13,704 nucleotides of DNA, taken from positions 1-13,704 of the forward strand of contig DASTKT010000107.1 of the NCBI GenBank assembly GCA_035715725.1, read 5' to 3'. Source of the DNA: JADGGV01 sp035715725. GTDB lineage: Bacteria > Gemmatimonadota > Gemmatimonadetes > Longimicrobiales > RSA9. Under the pieces are notes generated by a model that saw only the letters and a list, made by a program, of their open reading frames with translations, did no database searches and was not told the DNA's origin. Positions 1-5,542 of this stretch are shown here, one piece after another (positions within the stretch are counted from its first letter, which is position 1; the number at the start of each line of letters is the position of its first letter). A program made the position numbers and the translations under genes.

Positions 1-1
1 G

Positions 2-28
2 GCGCTGGGCCGGCCGATCCACATCTGA
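2..28 (+). CDS. possible 3' tail of an upstream gene (partial)
   Basis: From the left edge, frame 2 reads eight codons (ALGRPIHI) and then TGA at 26-28. The next gene starts 40 bp later in the same direction, so this could be the end of an upstream gene in the same operon. Eight residues are too few to identify a family, and an open stretch this short also occurs by chance. Confidence 0.3.
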   Translation, partial: ALGRPIHI

Positions 29-68
29 GCCGGACCGCGCCGCGCCGCGCGGCGGAGGGGGGACGACG

Positions 69-1535
69 ATGGCGGCGAGGCAAGGACCGCTGGAATCGTG
101 GTGGGGTAGCGGCGTGGCCGTGGGCGGATACGCCCGCGGCCACGTCCGTCCGCGCCCCAAGGGATGGGCCGCGGTGGGAGTCGGGGCGGCGGCGCTCGCC
201 TACGCGACGGTGCGCATGCTGCAGGGCGCCGAGCCGTTCGCGACGGCGTTCTACATCTTCGCCTGGTACTCGACGCTGCTCGCGCTCTACGGCGCGCTCT
301 CGCTCGTGGCCGGGCGCTCGCCCAGCCTGCGGCACCCGGCCTCGCTCCTCACCATGCTCGGCTGGTCCAGCGTCGTCTGGCTCTTCTTCGAGCTGCTGAA
401 TTTCCGCGTCCGCAACTGGTACTACGTCTTCGTGCCGGCGGACCTCGGGTGGCGCTGGGCGACGACGGTCGTGTCCTTCGCCACGGTGCTCCCCGCGGTC
501 TTCGGCGCCGAGGCGCTGCTCGACGCCCTCGGCTCCTTCGAGCGCGTGCGCTGGCCGCGGCTGCGCGTCACGCCCCGCCTGCTGCGCGGCGTGCAGATCG
601 CCGGGGCCGGGATGCTCGTCCTGCCGCTCCTCTGGCCGCGCTGGTTCTTCCCGCTCGTCTGGGGGACGACGACGTTCCTGCTCGAGCCGATGGTCTACCG
701 CCGCGACCCGGAGCGCTCGCTGCTCCGCGACCTGGAGCTGGGCCGGCCCGGCCGGCTGCTGCGCATCCTGATCGGCGGCGCGGCGATCGGCTTCGTCTGG
801 GAGATGTACAACATCGAGGCGCGGGCCAAGTGGATCTACACGGTGCCCGGCCTGGAGGAGCTGAAGCTGTTCGAGATGCCCGTCCTCGGCTTCCTCGGCT
901 TCCCGCCGTTCGCCGTGGACTGCTACGTGATCTGGCAGCTCCTGGTGCTCGGCGGCGTCGCCGTGCCGCTCGCCGGGCGGGCGCGGCCGGCACCGACCGC
1001 GCGCCGCGTCGGCACGGCGCTCGCCGCCGCCGTCTTCGTGGTCTGCATCCTGGCCGGGATGGAGCGCTTCACGTTCTCGTCCGTCACGCCGCGCCTCGAC
1101 GGGCTCCCGGCCGTGCCGGCGGCGCTGCTGCGCGACGGCGGCTACGACGTCTTCGCGCTCGCCGCCGCGACGCCGGAGGACGTCGAGCGGCGCACGGGCG
1201 CGTCCGCGGCGCAGGCGCTGGGCTGGATCGAGACGGCGAAGCTCGCGCGGCTGCGCGGCATCGGCGACGCGAATGCGCGGCTGCTGCGGGAGGTGGGCAT
1301 CGTCTCGGTGAGCGATCTGGCGGGCGCGGATGCGGCCGACCTGGCGGCGAGGCTGCAGGCGCGGACGGCGACGGAGGTGGTCGACGCGCGGATCCGCGTC
1401 TGGGTGCGCGCGGCGCGGGCCGCGCTCCGCGAGGAGCGCTACCCGAGCACGACGATGTCGCCGGCGGGGCCGGGCGTGAGCTCGCCGACGAGCGCCGCCG
1501 GCACGCCGGCCGCGACGAGCTCCGCCGCGAGCTGA
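69..1535 (+). CDS. polytopic membrane protein with C-terminal helix-hairpin-helix (DUF4332-like) domain
   Basis: A 488-residue protein of unknown function. Start: ATG at 69 with a GGAGGGGGG Shine-Dalgarno stretch just upstream. About eight hydrophobic segments are visible, near residues 33-52, 58-82, 92-111, 129-150, 174-190, 192-208, 229-247 and 272-302, plus a last one at 313-331. The loop around residues 253-281 is rich in Trp, Tyr, Phe and Pro (AKWIYTVPG, FEMPVLGFLGFPPFAVD) and looks like the conserved core of the family. After the last membrane segment, residues 391-430 form a helix-hairpin-helix (LRGIGDANARLLREVGI, then VSDLA). This resembles DUF4332 and the radC/RNA polymerase alpha-type HhH that binds DNA or mediates protein contacts. 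The final ~30 residues (460-488) are low-complexity Ser/Thr/Ala/Pro, and the DNA encoding them is antisense to the 3' end of selD, so this tail is probably overprinted. I do not recognise a named family for the membrane part. Confidence 0.85.
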   Translation: MAARQGPLESWWGSGVAVGGYARGHVRPRPKGWAAVGVGAAALAYATVRMLQGAEPFATAFYIFAWYSTLLALYGALSLVAGRSPSLRHPASLLTMLGWSSVVWLFFELLNFRVRNWYYVFVPADLGWRWATTVVSFATVLPAVFGAEALLDALGSFERVRWPRLRVTPRLLRGVQIAGAGMLVLPLLWPRWFFPLVWGTTTFLLEPMVYRRDPERSLLRDLELGRPGRLLRILIGGAAIGFVWEMYNIEARAKWIYTVPGLEELKLFEMPVLGFLGFPPFAVDCYVIWQLLVLGGVAVPLAGRARPAPTARRVGTALAAAVFVVCILAGMERFTFSSVTPRLDGLPAVPAALLRDGGYDVFALAAATPEDVERRTGASAAQALGWIETAKLARLRGIGDANARLLREVGIVSVSDLAGADAADLAARLQARTATEVVDARIRVWVRAARAALREERYPSTTMSPAGPGVSSPTSAAGTPAATSSAAS

Positions 1536-2512
1536 GCCGCCGCCTCCGGCGGCGCGGCGACGAGCAGACCGCCGGACGTCTGCGCATCGCACAGCAGGAC
1601 GCGGAGCGGCTCCGGCACCCCCTCGCTCCAGCGCACCGACTCCTCGAGGTCCGCGCGGTTCCGCGTCGTGCCGCCGGGGATGTGTCCCGCCTCCGCCAGC
1701 GCCCACGCGCCGGGAAGGAGCGGCACGGCGCCCGCCGAGATCCGCGCGCCGAGGCGGCTCGCCCGCAGCATCTCCCGCAGGTGCCCGAGCAGACCGAACC
1801 CGGTCACGTCGGTGGCCGCGTGCGCGCCGGCGCGCAGCATCGCCTCGGCGGCCGCCCGGTTCAGCGCCGCCATGCTGGCGACGGCGGCCGCGACCGTCTC
1901 CGGGTCGGCCACGCCCGCCTTGATCGCCGTCGCCACGACCCCCGTGCCGAGCGGCTTCGTCAGCACCAGCCGGTCGCCGGCGCGGGCGGTCGAGTTCCGC
2001 ACCATCCGCTCCGGGTGCACCTCGCCGACCACGCACAGGCCGAACTTCGGCTCCGGGTCGTCGATCGAGTGGCCGCCCACGATCGCGATCCCCGCCTCCC
2101 GCGCGACCTCGCCGCCGCCGCGCACGATCTCCTCCAGCACGCCCTCGCCCAGCAGCGCCCGCGGAAAGGCGACGAGGTTCAGCGCGAACAGAGGCCGCCC
2201 GCCCATGGCATACACGTCCGAGAGCGCGTTCGCCGCCGCGATCCGCCCGAAGTCGTACGGATCGTCCACCACGGGCGTGAAGAAGTCGACCGTCGCCACG
2301 AGGGCGCGGCCGGCATCCAGCCGGTAGACCGCGGCATCATCCGACGTGCCGGCGTCCACCAGCACGGCGGGATCCGCGAACGGGACCAGGTGACGCAGGA
2401 CCTGCGTCAGCTCGGACGAGCCGAGTTTGCAGGCTCAACCCGCGCCGTGCGAGAGCTGGCTCAGGCGGAGGCGCGGACGCTGGTCGCGGGGGGGATCGGT
2501 GGGGGTAGTCAT
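1439..2512 (-). CDS. selD: selenide, water dikinase SelD, itself a selenoprotein (Sec at residue 26)
   Basis: SelD makes selenophosphate from selenide and ATP, the selenium donor for Sec-tRNA and 2-selenouridine. Read from ATG 2512, the protein is 357 residues with one in-frame TGA at codon 26, in the sequence HGAG-U-ACKLGSSEL. In E. coli SelD this position is catalytic Cys17 (HGAGCGCK), so TGA stands exactly where Sec occurs in selenoprotein SelDs; Lys29 corresponds to essential Lys20. Further hallmarks: TSDDAAVY (56-63), NALSDVYAMGG (95-105), GGHSIDD (146-152), TKPLGTGV (185-192) and TDVTGFGLLGH (234-244). Length matches the family (~350). A caller treating TGA as stop would begin at GTG 2365 and lose 49 residues including the active site. 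No clear Shine-Dalgarno precedes ATG 2512; a TAGATT at 2528-2523 could be a -10 for a nearly leaderless message, which is weak evidence. The gene converges on and overlaps the membrane-protein gene by 97 bp. Confidence 0.95.
2407..2424 (-). promoter_or_regulatory. bacterial SECIS hairpin of selD
   Basis: On the minus strand, 2424-2418 (UCGGCUC) can pair with 2413-2407 (GAGCUGA). This gives a 7-bp stem with one G-U wobble, closed by the tetraloop GUCC (2417-2414). The loop begins 17 nt after the UGA and opens with GU. That fits the bacterial SECIS rule that SelB recognises a stem-loop with G/U at the start of the apical loop, roughly 16-37 nt downstream. The hairpin lies inside the coding sequence, as expected for bacteria. 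Folded by hand, without an energy calculation. Confidence 0.75.
2435..2437 (-). other. selD: in-frame UGA selenocysteine codon of selD
   Basis: The plus strand reads TCA at 2435-2437, i.e. TGA on the minus strand, 25 codons after ATG 2512. Reading stays open on both sides, and both sides match SelD: HGAG before, ACKL after. Recoding is far likelier than a nonsense mutation because the stop falls precisely on the one residue that is Cys or Sec across the family, and the remainder of the gene is intact. Confidence 0.93.
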
Positions 2513-2589
2513 AGTGCTCGGAAATCTAGGAAAGGGGAGGGGGCGGGGGAACCGGGACAACTCCGGGGGTCAGGGGCCAGGGGTGTGCA

Positions 2590-2760
2590 GTCCCCGCTTG
2601 CGCTTGCGCTTGCGCGCCCGCTCCCGGCGGTTTCGAGGGGGAGCGCGGGCGAGAGGGGGAGTGGGTGATCGTCGTCTCACCGACTCTCCCGCTCATCCGC
2701 TCGCCCACTCGGCAGAAGGGCCGGGCGCGGGCGCGGGCGCGCAAGCGCAAGCGGGAACTG
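2590..2760. repeat. imperfect palindromic intergenic element between selD and the 125-aa gene
   Basis: The left arm carries (CGCTTG)n followed by CGCGCCCGC (about 2593-2621). The right arm carries its inverse, GCGGGCGCGCAAGCGCAAGC (about 2733-2752). The left arm has one extra hexamer. A nested inner pair, GGGAGTGGGTGA and TCACCGACTCTCCC, is centred near 2671. The whole 262-bp spacer 2513-2774 has no credible gene. It separates the tail of the 125-aa gene from the start of selD, both on the minus strand, and could act as a transcription barrier or be a miniature repetitive element. Confidence 0.65.
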
Positions 2761-2774
2761 CTTCCGGTTCCGGG

Positions 2775-3152
2775 TCAGGCCGCCGGGCGGTCCCGGTACA
2801 CCTCCGCCGTCGGGGGGCTTGCCTCCTCGGCGCCGGTGATGGCCGCATGGAAGAGCGCGCGGGCGGTGGTGTAGGCCACCTCGGCGGCGTCGACTTCGAA
2901 CTGCTTGAGCGCGATCTCGTCGAGACAGGAAACGTAGTCCGGATGGGCGCGGGCATCGTCCGACGCCGCGGTCTGGCTCAGCCGCTCGCCCCGCGCCACA
3001 GCCGAGGCGACGAGCCGGTCCCGGATCTCCACCTGCACCGCCTTGCGACGGTTCTGCAGCGCCGCCAGCTCGCGCCGACGCGCCGCCCACTCGAGCCCCG
3101 CGGACCGGATGTTCTCCACCAGCTCCCGGAGGAGCGAAACGCTGGTGCGCAT
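2775..3152 (-). CDS. small, largely helical hypothetical protein (125 aa)
   Basis: Start: ATG at 3152 preceded by AAGGAG at 3163-3158 (5-nt spacing), a strong ribosome binding site. Stop: TGA at 2777-2775. The protein is almost entirely predicted helix. Residues 5-60 are rich in Arg, Glu, Leu and Ala in a heptad-like pattern (LLRELVENI, RRRELAALQNRRKAVQVEI), suggesting a coiled coil. Residues 71-108 form a second helical stretch (YVSCLDEIALKQFEVDAAEV), and a short Pro/Glu tail follows. There is no signal peptide, membrane segment or metal motif; the only Cys is at 76. I do not recognise the family. It stands alone: selD lies downstream on the same strand beyond a palindromic repeat, and the upstream neighbour diverges. 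The good ribosome site and protein-like composition make it more credible than the many overlapping shadow frames. Confidence 0.7.
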   Translation of the reverse strand: MRTSVSLLRELVENIRSAGLEWAARRRELAALQNRRKAVQVEIRDRLVASAVARGERLSQTAASDDARAHPDYVSCLDEIALKQFEVDAAEVAYTTARALFHAAITGAEEASPPTAEVYRDRPAA

Positions 3153-3244
3153 GAGCACTCCTTCTCTGCCTCGCGCGGCGAGCGCGCGGACCCTCGAAAC
3201 GCGTGTACCGCCGACAGGAACAGTACCCCGAATAAACACCGAAG

Positions 3245-3303
3245 TTGCGGGGCGAGTGGGGGAGTGGGCGAGTGGGCGAGCGGGGGAGCGGGGGAGCGGG
3301 GGG
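3245..3303. repeat. G-rich array of GGCGAGTG / GGGGGAGCG units
   Basis: The plus strand has about seven tandem degenerate 7-8 bp units of the form GGCGAGTG or GGGGAGCG. Similar units recur at 3996-4033 (GGGGGAGTG), at 8225-8240 (GGGCGAGTGGGC) and, inverted, within 2690-2712. This marks a short intergenic repeat seen in four spacers of the window. The G-runs could form G-quadruplexes. Confidence 0.6.
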
Positions 3304-3326
3304 AAGTCCGGACTGGGGGCGAGGCG

Positions 3327-3485
3327 GATTCGGGGCGGAGCTGGGATCGGGGGCGGAGCTCGGATCGGGGCCGGAGCCCGAGTCGGGGCGGAGTCCGGGT
3401 CGGGGCGGGGTCCGAATCGGGGGCGGGGGCGGAGGCGGAGGCGGTGGAACGGCGGAATTGGATCCGGGCTCGGATTCGGAGTCGG
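3327..3485. repeat. ~18-bp tandem repeat (TCGGGGCGGAGCTSGGA-like) and hexamer tract
   Basis: From 3327 to about 3430 a 17-18 bp unit built around TCGGGGCGGAG recurs five to six times with drift. It is followed by GGCGGA trimers (3427-3445) and a TCGGGCTCGGATTCGGA hexamer tract (to 3485). Together with the preceding G-rich array it fills most of the 417-bp spacer 3153-3569 between two divergent genes. A closely related block occurs at 9866-9920. I see no promoter here that I can support. Confidence 0.65.
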
Positions 3486-3569
3486 GGGATGCGGAGGCGG
3501 ATGGGGATGGGGGTTGGGCAAGGAATGGAGTTTGCGAATACGGAGCGCACCCCCATCGGGAGGCGGGAG

Positions 3570-3863
3570 ATGCTCGAGCACGAGGGTCCGGGCGGGCCGC
3601 GTGAATTCGACATGGCGGAGGGGCTGGCGCTCGCGCTGGCGTACCTGGAGGATCCGTCGGACGTGCCATGTCCGCGCTGCGGGCCGGGGCAGATGGAGGT
3701 GGTCTGCTACCTGGACGCGCGGTCGATCGAGCGGGGGTCGATCGAGCCGACGTCGCCGGACGGGGACTATACGGTGGTGCTGTACTGCCACGATTGCGGG
3801 CGGGCCGCGGCGCTGGACCTGAGCCGGGGCGAGGCGGAGGAGGAGGGGCGGGAAGCGGCGTGA
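3570..3863 (+). CDS. small zinc-ribbon-like protein (97 aa)
   Basis: Start: ATG at 3570 with GGGAGG at 3558-3563 (6-nt spacing). The in-frame ATG at 3525 would add 15 residues but has no properly spaced ribosome site. Two Cys knuckles are visible: CPRCG at residues 34-38 and CHDCG at 73-77, about 35 residues apart, with a further Cys at 46. This fits a small structural zinc ribbon. The N-terminal half has a short helix (AEGLALALAYLED, 16-28) and the C-terminus is acidic (GEAEEEGREAA). No catalytic motif is visible and I do not recognise a named family. It appears to be a single-gene unit, because a strong intrinsic terminator lies 52 bp downstream. Function is unknown; zinc ribbons of this size often bind nucleic acid or protein. 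Confidence 0.75.
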   Translation: MLEHEGPGGPREFDMAEGLALALAYLEDPSDVPCPRCGPGQMEVVCYLDARSIERGSIEPTSPDGDYTVVLYCHDCGRAAALDLSRGEAEEEGREAA

Positions 3864-3914
3864 GGGGCGGCGTCGTCGCCTGCGAAGGGCGACGGGGTGG
3901 TGGGGTGGACGGGA

Positions 3915-3948
3915 CCGGGCGTCCGAGCGATCGGGCGCCCGGCTTTTT
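3915..3948 (+). terminator. intrinsic terminator after the zinc-ribbon gene
   Basis: A 12-bp stem (3915-3926 with 3931-3942, one T-G wobble) is closed by a GCGA tetraloop of the stable GNRA type and followed by CTTTTTGT. A smaller hairpin at 3874-3894 (CGTCGCC with GGCGACG) lies between it and the stop codon. Confidence 0.88.
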
Positions 3949-3960
3949 GTGGGGGCGCGG

Positions 3961-3990
3961 TTGGCGGGCGCCTTCGGCGGGACGTAGCTT
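3961..3990 (+). promoter_or_regulatory. candidate sigma-70-type promoter for the 93-aa/SirB1 unit
   Basis: TTGGCG (3961-3966), an 18-bp spacer and TAGCTT (3985-3990), placed between the terminator and the next gene. The -10 matches the consensus only partly. Its position is right, with a predicted leader of about 65 nt that includes a G-rich repeat at 3996-4033. Confidence 0.4.
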
Positions 3991-4060
3991 GCACGGCGGA
4001 GTGGGCCGGGGGGAGTGGGGGAGTGGGGGACGGCGAGCACGAGACGAGAGGGTGCGGACG

Positions 4061-4342
4061 ATGACGAAGTTTTCGCGGCCGCGATCGTGGGTGGACCATC
4101 GGCTGGCGGACTCGGTGGAGCTGGACGGGCGGGAGTACACGGTGGACCTGGTGGCGCGCCGGGGGACGGGGGTGCAGGGGTACCGCGTGACGGTGGTGTT
4201 CCTGCCGCACGGGGAGGGGGAGGAGGTGCAGGCGGAGCTGCCGGCGGCGACGACGACGGCGGACATCCACGGCCGGGTGCGGGAGCTGGCGGGGAACCGC
4301 GAGCGGCTGGCGGCGCTGTTCCGGGAGGCGCGGGGCGCGTGA
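4061..4342 (+). CDS. hypothetical protein (93 aa), coupled to SirB1-family gene
   Basis: Start: ATG at 4061; the ribosome site is weak (GAGAGGG, about 9 nt away). Its TGA stop overlaps the GTG start of the next gene by 4 nt, indicating co-translation. Residues 12-62 look beta-rich (VELDGREYTVDLVARR, YRVTVVFLPHG) and residues 66-91 form an amphipathic helix (ADIHGRVRELAGNRERLAAL). There is no Cys, signal peptide or membrane segment. I do not recognise the family. Its role is probably tied to its partner, but nothing in the sequence says how. Confidence 0.7.
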   Translation: MTKFSRPRSWVDHRLADSVELDGREYTVDLVARRGTGVQGYRVTVVFLPHGEGEEVQAELPAATTTADIHGRVRELAGNRERLAALFREARGA

Positions 4343-5169
4343 CGGTCCCGGGCCCGGCGGCGGCACGCGCGCGCTTCGCGGCGATGGTGGCCGCGCCGGA
4401 GGCGGAGCTGGACCTGGCGGCGGCGGCGTTGCTGATCGCGGCGGAGGAGTACCCGCAGTTGGGGACGGGGCCGTACCTGCGGCGGCTGGACCTGCTGGCC
4501 GAGCGGACGCGGGACCGGCTGGCGGACGAGACGGCGCCGCTGGTGGTGTTGCAGGAGCTGAGCCGGGTGTTGTTCGTGGAGGAGGGGTTCCGCGGCAACA
4601 CGGAGGCGTACTACGATCCACGCAACTCCTTCCTGAACGACGTGCTGGACCGGCGCGCCGGGATCCCGATCACGCTCAGCGTCGTCTACCTCGAGGTGGG
4701 CTGGCGGCTCGGGCTGCCGCTGGCCGGCGTGAACTTCCCGGGCCATTTCCTGGTGCGGTACACGGGCGAGGCGCTGACGCTGCTGGTCGACCCGTTCCAG
4801 AACGGGGAGATCCGCTTCGCGGACCAGGCGCAGGAGCTGCTCGACCGGGTGTACGGCGGCACCGTGGAGCTGCGCTCCGAGTTCCTGCGCCCGGCCGGAA
4901 AGCGGGACATCCTGGTCCGGATCCTGGCCAACCTGAAGAGCATCTACCTGAACACGCGCGACGACGCCCGCGCGCTGGCCGCGGTCGAGCGGATCCTGCT
5001 CGTGCGCCCCGACGCGCTCGAGGAAGTGCGCGACCGCGGGATGATCCTCGCCCGCTCCGGCCGGCTCGACGAAGCGGTCGCCGACCTCGAGCACTACCTC
5101 GACGCCGCCCCCGAGGCGCCCGACGCGCGCCGCGTGCGGATGCTGCTGGAGCAGCTCGGGCGGGAATGA
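4339..5169 (+). CDS. SirB1-family protein: transglutaminase-like domain plus TPR tail
   Basis: A 276-residue protein matching the E. coli SirB1/YchA type (about 270 aa). Start: GTG at 4339 overlaps the upstream stop as GTGA, with GGGAGG at 4323-4328; ATG 4384 is an alternative start. The diagnostic block is at residues 81-140: EEGFRGNTEAYYDPRNSFLN, then LDRRAGIPITLSVVYLEVG, then GLPLAGVNFPGHFLVR. The tail from about 185 to 275 is helical, with two TPR-like repeats (LANLKSIYLNTRDDARAL; GMILARSGRLDEAVADLEHYL). The transglutaminase-like fold in this family is not known to be an active protease or transferase, and I see no Cys in the core block. The cellular role is not established, so no symbol is given. 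The coding sequence is intact. Confidence 0.93.
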   Translation: MTVPGPAAARARFAAMVAAPEAELDLAAAALLIAAEEYPQLGTGPYLRRLDLLAERTRDRLADETAPLVVLQELSRVLFVEEGFRGNTEAYYDPRNSFLNDVLDRRAGIPITLSVVYLEVGWRLGLPLAGVNFPGHFLVRYTGEALTLLVDPFQNGEIRFADQAQELLDRVYGGTVELRSEFLRPAGKRDILVRILANLKSIYLNTRDDARALAAVERILLVRPDALEEVRDRGMILARSGRLDEAVADLEHYLDAAPEAPDARRVRMLLEQLGRE

Positions 5170-5542
5170 GCGCGGGGCGCGCGGACCCCCTCGCTTCTTC
5201 CTGATGATCCGGTCCATTCTGTCGAAGAGCGAACTGCCCTGGACAGGATGAACAGGATCACATCCGATGTCGCCGGGCGGCATCGGGTGCCTTCCGTTCA
5301 TGGGGTCGGAGCCTCCGCCCGGCGCATCCCACGCCTGCCTTGCCCGCGTCGCCGGGCACCGCTTATCCTTCGTGCCCGGAGGCACCTGCGCCGTGCGCGC
5401 GGGGCGCCTCGCCACTCCCCGCACAACGTCGCGTCGCACCTTCCCGACGAGGGTTCCAACCCGATCCCGCGCGCGGACCGCTCCGCGGCGTCCGCTCACG
5501 GACGGCGCCGGCCGGCGCCGCGTCGCATCCCGATGAGGTCCA
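5170..5542. other. 373-bp repeat-like spacer, no credible gene
   Basis: The spacer holds a GGACAGGATGAACAGGATCA tract (5241-5260) of a kind that I recall as dispersed in many bacterial genomes. Two perfect inverted repeats are annotated separately. A possible promoter is TTGCCC (5340-5345), 18 bp, TATCCT (5364-5369), but it sits across one of the hairpins and is weak. Short open frames here lack ribosome sites and read as Arg/Pro/Ala-rich shadow sequence. Confidence 0.6.
5271..5379. repeat. pair of perfect inverted repeats upstream of the oxidoreductase gene
   Basis: CGCCGGGCGG at 5271-5280 pairs with CCGCCCGGCG at 5315-5324 (10 bp, loop 34), extended by a GATG/CATC pairing across a bulge. 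CCGGGCAC at 5352-5359 pairs with GTGCCCGG at 5372-5379 (8 bp, loop 12). No T-run follows, so these are not ordinary intrinsic terminators. They could be part of a mobile palindromic repeat or a structured leader. Confidence 0.6.

Noticed and set aside
2437..2437. selD as a pseudogene broken by a stop codon
   Set aside because: The TGA is exactly at the Sec/Cys site, a SECIS hairpin follows, and the rest of the gene is intact.
164..2668. 834-codon plus-strand frame over the membrane protein and selD
   Set aside because: Arg/Ala-rich shadow of two recognisable genes.
2427..3569. upstream extension of the zinc-ribbon ORF to 2427
   Set aside because: It would run through the selD N-terminus, the palindrome, the minus-strand gene and tandem repeats. 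The ribosome site at 3558-3563 places the start at 3570.
5267..5536. 89-codon ORF upstream of the oxidoreductase
   Set aside because: No ribosome site, Arg/Thr/Pro-rich translation, and it overlaps the inverted repeats.
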